Shown here piece by piece: positions 1 to 6,671 of a stretch of 10,593 bases of DNA; the stretch's first letter is position 1, and each line of letters starts with the position of its first letter. The notes beneath the pieces were generated by a model. It was not told the DNA's origin and made no database searches. It saw only the letters and a program-made list of their open reading frames with translations. The stretch is from positions 1 to 10,593 of the forward strand of contig DAHZDR010000403.1 in NCBI GenBank assembly GCA_027403435.1, given 5' to 3'. The position numbers and the translations under genes were made by a program. Origin of the DNA: Deltaproteobacteria bacterium (GTDB lineage: Bacteria; Desulfobacterota; Binatia; Binatales; Binataceae).

Positions 1-132
1 GCGCAACGCGATCGGCTTGTAGCGCGCTTCGCTGTAATGCTCCCAAAGACGCTTATCTTCAAGGATATGGCCATCCGCGTCGACGGCGCCGGGGTATTTG
101 AGTTTGTGAATCCGTTCGTTGGTCTCGCGCAT
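1..132 (-). CDS. Amidohydrolase-family (TIM-barrel metal-dependent hydrolase) protein, N-terminal 44 residues only
   Basis: The first 44 codons of a leftward gene are visible; the rest lies beyond the left edge. The protein begins MRETNERIHKLKYPGAVDAD and continues GHILEDKRLWEHY. The D-A-D-G-H-I-L-E stretch (residues 18-25) is the N-terminal metal-binding strand of many amidohydrolase_2 (PF04909-type) proteins, which have D-x-D-x-H where classical members have H-x-H. ATG at 130-132 is preceded by a GAGG-like ribosome site about 8 bases upstream. Such enzymes often hydrolyse or decarboxylate ring compounds, but the substrate cannot be inferred from this fragment. The gene is divergent from the carboxyltransferase gene across a 137-bp intergenic region. 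The family call rests on one motif, so it is moderate. Confidence 0.6.
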   Translation of the reverse strand, partial: MRETNERIHKLKYPGAVDADGHILEDKRLWEHYSEARYKPIALR

Positions 133-269
133 AATCACGCCTCGATTCGATTTGGGATTTCGTAACCTGGCCTAGAAATGAAGTAGTTCGTTTCGGGATT
201 GGGCGTCAAGCGGCGGCGCTGTGGCGATCGCGGCCGGGCTTGCTAGGATGGCCCCGTGCGGAGGACGCC

Positions 270-1826
270 ATGAGCTGGCAGGATGAACTTGACGAGATTC
301 GCCGCCGCGCCGAAATCGCCGCGCGGATGGGCGGCGAGGAGAATATCAAGCGGCAGCATGACGGCGGCAAGCTCACCGTGCGCGAACGGATCGATCGGCT
401 GCTCGATCCCGGTTCGGTGCATGAGTACGGCGCGCTGGCCGGCGCAACTAAATATGAGGGCGCGCGGCTGGCCGAGTTCCGTCCCTCGAATTTCGTGCTC
501 GTCACGGGCCGGATCAACGGTCGCCGCGTGGTTGTCGGCGGCGACGACTTCACGGTGCGCGGCGGCGCGGCCGACGCGGCGATCCACAGTAAGCAGGTGT
601 GGGGCGAGATGCTCGCGCACGAGCATCGGATACCGATCGTGCGGCTGGTTGACGGCTCCGGCGGCGGCGGCAGCATCCGCACCTTCGAGACCGTCAAGGC
701 GACTTACGTTCCGGCCAACCCGGGATTCGACGTCGTGGTCAAGCTGATGGGCGAGGTTCCGGTGGTCGCCGGATGCATGGGGTCGGTCGCGGGACTCGGC
801 GCGGCGCGCGTGGCGGCGTCGCATTTCTCCGTGATGGTTCGCGGCTCCAGCCAGCTTTTCGTCGCGGGACCGCCGGTCGTGAAATACGGCGTCGGCGAGG
901 ACCTGACCAAGGAGGAGCTTGGCGGTTCGCAGATTCACGCCTACCTCAGCGGCGCCGTTGACAATGAGGCGGAGAGCGAAGATGACGCCTTCGCGCAAAT
1001 CCGCCGCTTTCTTTCCTATCTGCCGCAAAACGTCTGGCAAACGCCGCCGCGCGCCGAACCGCACGACGATCCGAATCGCCGCGCGGAGGAGCTGATCGAT
1101 TTCATCCCGCGTAATCGGCGTTCCGGCTACGACGCGCGCCGAATGCTCGAATTGATCCTCGATCGCGATTCGTTCTTCGAAATCGCGCCGTATTTCGGCG
1201 GCGCGCTGATCACCGGTTTCGCCCGGCTCGACGGCTGGCCGGTCGGCGTGATGGCGAACGATCCCTACGTGATTGGCGGTTCGCTGGACGCGTCCGCCTC
1301 CGACAAGATGGTCCGCTTCGTGGACCTGTGCGATACGTTCCACCTGCCGGTCGTGAATTTTGTTGATCAACCCGGCTTTCTGATTGGCCGCGACGCGGAA
1401 ATGACGGGCACGATCCGGCATGGCGTGCGCGCGCTCTACGCCGTATTCCAGGCCGAGACGCCATGGGTCGCGATAATCGTGCGCCGGGTCTTTGGCGTCG
1501 CCGGAGCCGGCCACGGCAGGACGACCGGGCTGAATTTCCGCTATGCGTGGCCTTCGGGCGATTGGGGTTCGCTGCCGCTGGAAGGCGGCATCGAGGCGGC
1601 CTATAAGCGCGATCTTGCGGCGGCGCTGGACCCGGAGAAATTACGCGCCGAACTGGAAGAACGTTTCAACGCGATCCGCTCACCGTTGCGCACCGCCGAG
1701 ATGTTCGGCATCGAAGAAATTATAGATCCGCGCGACACCCGTCCGTTGCTGATCGAATGGGTGCGGCAGGCGTATGAAATCGTGCCGGCGCAGCTCGGGC
1801 AGCGGGCGCGCATGATGCGGCCGTGA
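270..1826 (+). CDS. Acyl-CoA carboxylase, carboxyltransferase (beta) subunit
   Basis: This 518-aa protein has the usual size of propionyl-/methylcrotonyl-CoA carboxylase beta subunits, which move a carboxyl group from carboxybiotin to an acyl-CoA. The N-terminal crotonase-like half (about 20-260) has the family entry GGKLTVRERIDRLLDPGSV (32-50), a glycine-rich loop GSGGGGSIR (119-127) and the segment AGPPVVKYGVGEDLTKEELG (199-218). The C-terminal half (about 270-500) has GVMANDPYVIGGSLD (326-340) and VDQPGFLIG (365-373). Where classical PccB-like proteins carry RKAYGGA and a MGAEGA-type segment, this one reads RRVFGVAGAGH and WGSLPLEGG, so it belongs to a divergent clade and the acyl substrate is unknown. 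ATG 270 is chosen over an in-frame TTG at 240 because GGAG (260-263) lies 6 bases upstream. A biotinyl carrier follows 75 bases downstream. The biotin carboxylase subunit is missing from the window. Confidence 0.93.
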   Translation: MSWQDELDEIRRRAEIAARMGGEENIKRQHDGGKLTVRERIDRLLDPGSVHEYGALAGATKYEGARLAEFRPSNFVLVTGRINGRRVVVGGDDFTVRGGAADAAIHSKQVWGEMLAHEHRIPIVRLVDGSGGGGSIRTFETVKATYVPANPGFDVVVKLMGEVPVVAGCMGSVAGLGAARVAASHFSVMVRGSSQLFVAGPPVVKYGVGEDLTKEELGGSQIHAYLSGAVDNEAESEDDAFAQIRRFLSYLPQNVWQTPPRAEPHDDPNRRAEELIDFIPRNRRSGYDARRMLELILDRDSFFEIAPYFGGALITGFARLDGWPVGVMANDPYVIGGSLDASASDKMVRFVDLCDTFHLPVVNFVDQPGFLIGRDAEMTGTIRHGVRALYAVFQAETPWVAIIVRRVFGVAGAGHGRTTGLNFRYAWPSGDWGSLPLEGGIEAAYKRDLAAALDPEKLRAELEERFNAIRSPLRTAEMFGIEEIIDPRDTRPLLIEWVRQAYEIVPAQLGQRARMMRP

Positions 1827-1901
1827 CGGACGAACTCGTCAACCGGCGCGCCATGTGTGACGTTTCGCGCCAGATTGCCCGGACGGAAAGGAGCCTGTCG
1901 G

Positions 1902-2111
1902 ATGGATTTGCGCAGCCCAGGAGTAGGCAAAGTGCTCAGGATTGATATCGCGCCCGGCGCGCAAGTCGCGCGCGGCCAGGAACTGATGGTCATCGAATCG
2001 ATGAAAGTTGAAATCCCGATCAAGGCTTCAGCCACCGGCATGGTGCGCGAGCTGACGGTCAAGGTCGGCGACCTCGTTGCGCGCAATCAGGTCTTGGCGC
2101 GGATCGAGTAG
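1902..2111 (+). CDS. Biotinyl carrier protein (biotin/lipoyl-attachment domain)
   Basis: The gene encodes a 69-aa stand-alone biotinyl domain. The motif E-S-M-K-V-E places the acceptor lysine at residue 35; biotin carriers usually read A/E-M/S-M-K-M/V. The flanking pattern SPGVGKVLRIDIAPGAQVARG before it and GMVRELTVKVGDLVARNQVL after it is the two-fold repeated hammerhead of this fold. It would carry carboxybiotin from a biotin carboxylase to the upstream carboxyltransferase. ATG 1902 is favoured over the in-frame upstream start at 1857 because GAAAGGAG (1886-1893) sits 8 bases before it and homology starts there. A lipoyl domain is possible in principle, but the ESMKVE context and the carboxyltransferase neighbour favour biotin. 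The gene converges on the acyl-CoA dehydrogenase at 2157. Confidence 0.9.
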   Translation: MDLRSPGVGKVLRIDIAPGAQVARGQELMVIESMKVEIPIKASATGMVRELTVKVGDLVARNQVLARIE

Positions 2112-2156
2112 CGGCGCGCGGCGCGGGATCGCATCAGCGCCGTCTCGCATTCCGCG

Positions 2157-3341
2157 CTAGCCCTTGGGCAGTCCGAGAATTCGTTCGCCGATAATGTTTT
2201 TCTGGATTTCGCTGGTCCCCGCCGCGATCGTAAGTCCCCGCGCCGCCAGCATCCGATAGAGCCATCGGCCGCCGTCGATCGCCCGGTCCGCGCGATATTC
2301 AAGCTGTGCGTATGGCCCCAGCAGCTCCATCGCAAACTTGTTGATTCGCACGTTGAGCTCGCTGTAAGTGAGCTTGGGAATCGAGCTTTCCGGTCCGGGC
2401 GAACGCCCCTTCAGCCGCTCGGTAAGCTGACGCAGCTCCGTTAGCCGCACCGCTTCGGCCTCGCCGCGGAATTCCGCCAGCCGCTGGCGCACGCGGGCGT
2501 CGTCCCATGCGGATTGGCCATCGCGCCGAAGCGATTTCGCCACCCGCGCCAAATCCTCGACCAGCGGCGTCAGGTCGCGCGCCCGCCGCTCGTACATCAG
2601 CGACGTCAGCGCCACCAGCCACCCGTTGTTCTTTCCGCCGACGATATTCTCCTTCGGCACGCGCACGTCTTCGAAGAACATTTCGTTGAAGCCGCGGTCG
2701 CCCGTCAATTGCACCAGCGGACGCACCGTGATTCCAGGACTGTGCATATCGACCAGCAGGTAAGTTACGCCCTTATGCTTGGGCGCGTCAGGATCGCTGC
2801 GCACCAGCAGAAAGCATCTGTCGGCGTGATGCGCGTCGGAGGTCCAGACCTTCTGGCCGTTGACGATGAAGTCGTCGCCGTCCTCGACCGCGGTGGTTGT
2901 GAGCGACGCGAGGTCGGATCCCGCGCCCGGCTCGGAATATCCCTGGCACCAGATTTCTTCCGCCGCCAGCATTTTGGGCAGATAGCGCTGGCGCTGCTCC
3001 TCCGTCCCCCAATGCATCAGCGTCGGACCGACCAGCGCGATTCCCTGCGCGTTGACCATCTGCGGCGCTCCGGCCCGCGCCAGTTCCTCGTGATAGATCA
3101 CTTGCCGCGTAAGGCTTGCGGCGCGGCCGCCGTGTTCCTTTGGCCAGTGAATGGCGACCCATCCGCCGGCGTTCATGCGCCGATGCCACGCGACGCGTCG
3201 TGCCCATGCCTCGCCCTCCTCGTCGGCGAAAAATTCCACGGTAAAGTCGGGCTTGCGATGGTCGGACGGCAGATTTGCCGCCAGCCAGCCGCGCAACTCA
3301 TGGCGAAACGCTTCGTCCTCCGCGCTGAATTGGAAGTCCAT
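2157..3341 (-). CDS. Acyl-CoA dehydrogenase (paralogue 1)
   Basis: This 394-aa FAD flavoenzyme would introduce the alpha-beta double bond into an acyl-CoA and pass electrons to an electron-transfer flavoprotein. Visible landmarks are the N-terminal helical domain (about 1-125), the flavin/substrate loop WCQGYSEPGAGSDLASL (131-147), the beta domain with FIVNGQKVWTS (158-168), and the C-terminal helical domain ending IAAGTSEIQKNIIGERILGL. The base position of medium-chain enzymes (E in YEGT) is Ala here. Glu251 in LMYERRA aligns instead with the helix-G catalytic Glu of isovaleryl-/long-chain-type enzymes, so the protein looks catalytically competent. ATG 3341 is chosen because AAGGAAG lies just upstream and the standard MDFQFSAEDEAF start follows. 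The open frame continues 36 codons further without family similarity. The gene is a close paralogue of 4997-6196. The acyl substrate is unknown. Confidence 0.94.
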   Translation of the reverse strand: MDFQFSAEDEAFRHELRGWLAANLPSDHRKPDFTVEFFADEEGEAWARRVAWHRRMNAGGWVAIHWPKEHGGRAASLTRQVIYHEELARAGAPQMVNAQGIALVGPTLMHWGTEEQRQRYLPKMLAAEEIWCQGYSEPGAGSDLASLTTTAVEDGDDFIVNGQKVWTSDAHHADRCFLLVRSDPDAPKHKGVTYLLVDMHSPGITVRPLVQLTGDRGFNEMFFEDVRVPKENIVGGKNNGWLVALTSLMYERRARDLTPLVEDLARVAKSLRRDGQSAWDDARVRQRLAEFRGEAEAVRLTELRQLTERLKGRSPGPESSIPKLTYSELNVRINKFAMELLGPYAQLEYRADRAIDGGRWLYRMLAARGLTIAAGTSEIQKNIIGERILGLPKG

Positions 3342-3421
3342 GTCACGCTTCCTTTCCGCCGGCTCCGCGCCGCCGGGCGGCTGTCGGATCCTGGCAATCG
3401 CCACAACGTCTTTATGCGTGG

Positions 3422-3449
3422 ATAATCGCATAGGCCCGCGCAATCGCAA
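3422..3449 (-). promoter_or_regulatory. Possible sigma70-type promoter for acyl-CoA dehydrogenase 1
   Basis: Read on the minus strand, TTGCGA (3449-3444) and GATTAT (3427-3422) are separated by 16 bases. Each matches the consensus hexamer at four of six positions. The predicted start would leave a leader of about 75 bases. The match is weak in a GC-rich genome whose promoter consensus is unknown. Confidence 0.25.
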
Positions 3450-3551
3450 AACGTTGCCGAGCGGAGCGCCGCGGCGATAATTGCCTCTGGCGTGCGCGCC
3501 CTGTTTACGCTTGGATCCGCTCTATGGCTCAGCATGGAGAGATTCTCCGCC

Positions 3552-4220
3552 GTGTCAGATTCGCTTGACCGCTCCATGATACGGAGACGCCGGCAGCCGC
3601 TCCCAATCCGTATCGTTCATTGGTGCAACGCGTTGTTCATCGTATTGATGGCCGGCAGCGGCCTGCGGATTTTGATCGCCTATCCCTATCTCGGCCCGCG
3701 CGGCGCGCTCTACCGATGGTATCCGCTGCAGGGCGTCGCGCCGCCGTCATGGCTCACGATCGGCGGATGGCTCGGCGGCGGCCGTCAGTGGCATTTTGCG
3801 ATCGCGTGGTTCTTCGTACTCAATGGATTGGTCTATCTCGCTTATCTCGCCGGCAGTGGCGAATGGCGCTGGCGGACGTTCAACCCCGCGCGCGACGCGG
3901 CCCCCGCCGTCGCTCAATTCCTCCACTACGCGCGCCTGCGCAAAGCTTCGCCGCCGGCCGATTTCTACAACGGCCTTCAGCGTCTCGCTTACACCTCGAT
4001 CATCGTGATCGCCGCCGTGATGACGCTGTCCGGGCTCGCCATCTACAAGCCCGTGCAGTTCCACTTCCTCACGATTCTGTTCGGCGGTTACGACGGCGCC
4101 CGCGTCGTCCATCTGGCGGGACTCGCACTGATCGCGCTCTTTGTTGCGACGCATCTCGTGCTGGCCGCCCTTCATCCGCGCGAAATCCTCGCGATGGTCA
4201 CGGGAGGCAAACGTGAATAG
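3552..4220 (+). CDS. Cytochrome b561-type membrane haem protein (redox partner of the downstream molybdoenzyme)
   Basis: This is an integral membrane protein of about 222 aa with four hydrophobic segments (about residues 25-43, 80-100, 147-165 and 185-207). His residues suit b-haem ligation: H23 in RIVHW, H81 in QWHFAIAW, and H187 and H201 in VVHLAGLALIALFVATH. This is the pattern of prokaryotic cytochrome b561 / hydrogenase-type cytochrome b subunits (PF01292-like), which shuttle electrons between quinones and a periplasmic partner. The start is uncertain. GTG 3552 is chosen because GGAGAG (3536-3541) lies 10 bases upstream. ATG 3576 would begin directly at MIRRRRQPLPIR, as many homologues do, and ATG 3534 and GTG 3492 are also in frame. 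The last 8 bases overlap the molybdoenzyme gene, so the two are translationally coupled. Confidence 0.88.
   Translation: MSDSLDRSMIRRRRQPLPIRIVHWCNALFIVLMAGSGLRILIAYPYLGPRGALYRWYPLQGVAPPSWLTIGGWLGGGRQWHFAIAWFFVLNGLVYLAYLAGSGEWRWRTFNPARDAAPAVAQFLHYARLRKASPPADFYNGLQRLAYTSIIVIAAVMTLSGLAIYKPVQFHFLTILFGGYDGARVVHLAGLALIALFVATHLVLAALHPREILAMVTGGKRE
4202..4207 (+). promoter_or_regulatory. Shine-Dalgarno site fixing the GTG start of the molybdoenzyme
   Basis: GGGAGG lies 5 bases before GTG 4213, inside the end of the cytochrome gene. It supports a GTG start that places a twin-arginine signal at the N-terminus, with coupled translation of the two genes. Confidence 0.75.
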
Positions 4221-4905
4221 CCGCATCTCGCGCCGCCGCTTCGTCGCCGGCGCCGCCGCCGCGTCGCTGCTCGCCGGATGCGACAGTTATCCCGTGAAGT
4301 CATTTTTGCGCGCGATGAAAGACTGGAACGCAAACTTCGAGGCCGCGATTTTCTCGCCCGCCCGGCTCGCGCCGGAGCCGCCCGAATCCGCCGTCACGCC
4401 CGAAGCCGCATTCCCCGAATATTTTATCTCCGACGAAGCGCCCGAAGTTCCGCCCAACTGGTTCCTGACCGTCGGCGGCCTCGTCGATCGTCCCGGCCGC
4501 TTTACGCTCGCCCAGCTTCAGGCGATGCCGCCAATCGCGATGCGCGTGCGGCATCATTGCGTCGAAGGATGGTCCGCCGTCGCCTCATGGCGGGGGCTGC
4601 GCGTCAGCGATCTGGCCAAAGTGGTCGGACTCAAGCCCGGCGTGCGCTACGTCGAATTCCGCTCGTTCGATTCCGGCTACTGGTCGTCATGGGATCTCGC
4701 CAGCGCGATGCATCCGCAAACCCTGCTCGCCTGGGGCATGAATGGCCATCCGCTGACCACCGGCCACGGCGCGCCGCTGCGCGTCTATTCCGCCGTCAAA
4801 CTCGGCTACAAAATGTGCAAGTACCTGGCCGAAGTTAATTTTCTCGCGGAAAAAACCGGCGGCTACTGGGAGGATCAGGGCTATGACTGGTTCGCCGGCG
4901 TATGA
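4213..4905 (+). CDS. Tat-exported sulfite-oxidase-fold molybdopterin oxidoreductase (MsrP/YedY-like), probable lipoprotein
   Basis: This 230-aa protein begins with a twin-arginine signal (SRRRFVAGA, residues 6-14) followed by a hydrophobic run and L-A-G-C with Cys23. The latter is a plausible lipobox, so it is probably a Tat-exported lipoprotein facing outward from the membrane. The sulfite-oxidase molybdopterin fold is shown by RVRHHCVEGWSAVASWRGL (111-129), in which Cys116 aligns with the Mo-ligating Cys of YedY/MsrP, and by HGAPLRV and KLGYKMCKYL near the C-terminus. Family members reduce or oxidise small oxo-substrates such as methionine sulfoxide; which one this protein uses is not visible. 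Its electron partner should be the overlapping upstream cytochrome b. That partner is a b561-type protein and not an obvious YedZ/MsrQ, so msrP is not assigned. Confidence 0.92.
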   Translation: MNSRISRRRFVAGAAAASLLAGCDSYPVKSFLRAMKDWNANFEAAIFSPARLAPEPPESAVTPEAAFPEYFISDEAPEVPPNWFLTVGGLVDRPGRFTLAQLQAMPPIAMRVRHHCVEGWSAVASWRGLRVSDLAKVVGLKPGVRYVEFRSFDSGYWSSWDLASAMHPQTLLAWGMNGHPLTTGHGAPLRVYSAVKLGYKMCKYLAEVNFLAEKTGGYWEDQGYDWFAGV

Positions 4906-4946
4906 CGCCGATCGCCGCCAGAATCGTCGCGCCGCGCTGAAAACGA

Positions 4947-4973
4947 GCGGGGCGGCCGACACCGCCGCCCCGC
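4947..4973. terminator. GC-rich hairpin between convergent genes
   Basis: GCGGGGCGGC (4947-4956) and GCCGCCCCGC (4964-4973) form a perfect 10-bp stem with a 7-base loop. It lies 41 bases after the molybdoenzyme stop and 23 bases after the stop of the convergent acyl-CoA dehydrogenase. On the minus strand the stem is followed by CTCGTTTTC, a short U-run, so it could terminate the leftward transcript. The plus-strand side has no U-run. Termination is inferred from position and structure. Confidence 0.55.
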
Positions 4974-4996
4974 CAGATTCCCGCGCCGGATTGCGC

Positions 4997-6196
4997 TCAG
5001 CCCTTGGGCAGGCCGAGCACCCGTTCGCCGATAATGTTGTGCTGGATTTCGCTGGTTCCGCCCGCGATCGTCAGCGCCCGCGCCGAGAGCAGCCGGTACG
5101 ACCAGCGTCCGCCGTCGAGCGCCATGTCGGCCCCATTTTCGAACTGGCTGTACGGCCCCAGCAGCTCCATCGCGAACTTCGACATCCGTAGATTCAGGTC
5201 GCTGGCGGCCAGCTTGCCCGCCGATCCTTCCGGTCCCGGCGGCAGTCCTTTGAGCCGCCGCGTCAACTGTCGCAGGTTGCTGTAGCGCAGCGCTTGCGCT
5301 TCGCAGGCGAAGCCCGCGACCCGCTGCCGCACGCCGCCGTCGTCCCATGCGGTCCCGCCGTTGCGCTGAATCGATTGCGCCAGCCGCGCCAGTTGCCGCA
5401 CCGGAGTCATCATGTCGCGCATCGTCGCGATCGAACTCCGCTCGAACATCAGCGTGGTCACCGCGACCTGCCATCCCTGATTCTTTTCGCCGACGAGATT
5501 CTTCTTCGGCACGCGCACGTCCTCGAAGAAAACCTCGTTGAAGCCTTTCTCTCCCGTCATCTGCACCAGTGGACGCACGGTCACGCCCGGACTGTGCATA
5601 TTGACCAGCAGATAACTTATCCCCTTATGCTTGGGCGCGTCCGGATCGGTCCGCACCAGCAGGATGCACCAGTCGGCGCGGTCCGCGCCCGAAGTCCAAA
5701 CCTTCTGCCCGTTGACGATAAAGTCATCGCCTTCCTCAACCGCCCGCGTCCGCAGCGACGCCACGTCCGATCCCGCGCCCGGCTCCGAGTAGCCCTGGCA
5801 CCAGATTTCGTCCGCCGAAAGAATCTTCGGCACGTAGCGTTGTTTCTGCTCTTCCGTCCCCCAATGGATCAGCGTCGGACCGACCAGCATAATGCCGAGG
5901 CCGTTGACGATTCCCGGCGCGTGCGCCCGCGCGAACTCTTCATTGTACACGACCATCTGCTCGAGCGTCGCGCCGCGCCCGCCGTATGCCTTCGGCCAGT
6001 GCACGCCGACCCATCCCGCCGCGTTCAGCTTGCGATGCCACGCGAGGCTGAACTGCCAGTTGGCCTCGTCGGTGCGCACGAAGTCGCTGCCCGGCTCGTC
6101 GCCGGCGCTGGACCGCCGTTGCGGCATGTTCGCTTCGAGCCAGATGCGAAACTCCCGCCGAAACGCCTCGGCCTCCGCACTATATTTGAAATCCAT
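4997..6196 (-). CDS. Acyl-CoA dehydrogenase (paralogue 2)
   Basis: This 399-aa protein is a close paralogue of the dehydrogenase at 2157-3341, sharing long blocks such as IWCQGYSEPGAGSD (131-144), FIVNGQKVWTSG (159-170), SPGVTVRPLVQMTG (202-215) and the GTSEIQ-NIIGER-LGLPKG tail. The candidate catalytic base is Glu252 in LMFERSS, equivalent to the helix-G Glu of isovaleryl-/long-chain-type enzymes. The YEGT glutamate position is Gly. It differs from paralogue 1 mainly in the 25-50 region and in AGADRADWCILL (169-180), where paralogue 1 has DAHHADRCFLL, which may alter substrate preference. ATG 6196 is chosen because GGGAG (6207-6203) lies 6 bases upstream and the family start MDFKYSAEAEAF follows. 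The open frame extends 177 codons further upstream through intergenic DNA but has no family similarity there. The electron acceptor is expected to be an electron-transfer flavoprotein. Confidence 0.95.
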   Translation of the reverse strand: MDFKYSAEAEAFRREFRIWLEANMPQRRSSAGDEPGSDFVRTDEANWQFSLAWHRKLNAAGWVGVHWPKAYGGRGATLEQMVVYNEEFARAHAPGIVNGLGIMLVGPTLIHWGTEEQKQRYVPKILSADEIWCQGYSEPGAGSDVASLRTRAVEEGDDFIVNGQKVWTSGADRADWCILLVRTDPDAPKHKGISYLLVNMHSPGVTVRPLVQMTGEKGFNEVFFEDVRVPKKNLVGEKNQGWQVAVTTLMFERSSIATMRDMMTPVRQLARLAQSIQRNGGTAWDDGGVRQRVAGFACEAQALRYSNLRQLTRRLKGLPPGPEGSAGKLAASDLNLRMSKFAMELLGPYSQFENGADMALDGGRWSYRLLSARALTIAGGTSEIQHNIIGERVLGLPKG

Positions 6197-6274
6197 CGCT
6201 CGCTCCCGGCTGCCGCTCCGCGCCGCGCGATTTCGCCCGCGGCCGCCGCGATCCGGCGCCATTGATTTTCGCGG

Positions 6275-6283
6275 ATTGTAGCA
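6275..6283 (-). promoter_or_regulatory. Extended -10 promoter element for acyl-CoA dehydrogenase 2
   Basis: Read leftward the sequence is TGCTACAAT, an extended -10 element (TG, one base, then TACAAT with five of six consensus bases). It lies about 80 bases before the dehydrogenase start in the divergent intergenic region. No convincing -35 is present at 17 bases, but extended -10 promoters do not need one. Confidence 0.4.
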
Positions 6284-6342
6284 TGATGAAACCGCCGCGC
6301 CACGACAAAAATCGTTCGCGCCCAACGCTCCCGCATGCGGGC

Positions 6343-6370
6343 TTGACGGGGCCTTCGGGTATGCGAAAAT
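6343..6370 (+). promoter_or_regulatory. Possible promoter of the UPF0175-gloA-dehydrogenase run
   Basis: TTGACG (6343-6348, five of six consensus bases) and GAAAAT (6365-6370, four of six) are spaced by 16 bases. Transcription would start near 6377, only about 7 bases before ATG 6384, which also lacks a clear ribosome site. The first message may therefore be nearly leaderless. Confidence 0.4.
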
Positions 6371-6383
6371 CGCGGCATTCCCG

Positions 6384-6668
6384 ATGCGTATCGAAATCGA
6401 CATACCGGCGGACTTGTTCGACGGACAATTCCGCGCTGAAGACTTCGCCGCCCGCGTCCGCGAATTCGCCGTGCTCGAACTTATCCGCGCGCGCCGCCTG
6501 CATGAGCATGACGCCGCGCGCATCCTCGGCCGCGAACGCTGGGAACTGGCCGCGCTGATGGAGCGCGCGGGAATCGTTCCGACCGAAAAGCAATTCGACG
6601 AAATCAAAGGCGAGCTTGACCGTCTCGTCGCCGCGTGCGGCGCGCGCCGGTCCCGCCCGGAGAGCTGA
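6384..6668 (+). CDS. UPF0175-like small protein (possible antitoxin/DNA-binding type)
   Basis: The gene encodes 94 aa. The N-terminal strand MRIEIDIPADLF is followed by a helical region in which AVLELIRARRLHEHDAARIL (29-48) and RERWELAALMERAGI (50-64) resemble the UPF0175 (PF03683) pattern of a helix-turn-helix-like segment ending in a W/E-L-xx-L-xxxxGI signature. UPF0175 proteins are often small partners in toxin-antitoxin-like pairs, but no toxin gene is adjacent here. A charged C-terminal tail (KQFDEIKGELDRL) may form a helix. The stop is 3 bases before gloA, so the two are probably co-translated. ATG 6384 lacks a good ribosome site. The gene is likely real from GC pattern and spacing; the family call is from motif memory only. 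Confidence 0.62.
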   Translation: MRIEIDIPADLFDGQFRAEDFAARVREFAVLELIRARRLHEHDAARILGRERWELAALMERAGIVPTEKQFDEIKGELDRLVAACGARRSRPES

Positions 6669-6671
6669 ACC

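Noticed and set aside
240..269. TTG start 10 codons upstream for the carboxyltransferase
   Set aside because: ATG 270 has a well-placed GGAG and the family alignment begins there.
243..1514. Long open frame (about 423 codons) antisense to the carboxyltransferase
   Set aside because: It mirrors a well-recognised gene in GC-rich DNA, is rich in Arg/His/Ala with no motif, and has no ribosome site.
2112..2156. Possible terminator between the biotin carrier and acyl-CoA dehydrogenase 1
   Set aside because: Only a 6-bp stem (CGGCGC/GCGCCG) with a 12-base loop is found, which is expected by chance at this GC content.
2514..3425. Open frame of about 300 codons antisense to acyl-CoA dehydrogenase 1, with a similar one (5294-6265) opposite dehydrogenase 2
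   Set aside because: They resemble each other only because the sense genes are paralogues. Both read as low-complexity Arg/His/Gln sequence without a fold signature.
6384..6668. Complete toxin-antitoxin module at the UPF0175-like gene
   Set aside because: No PIN-domain or other toxin-like gene is adjacent; the next gene is gloA.
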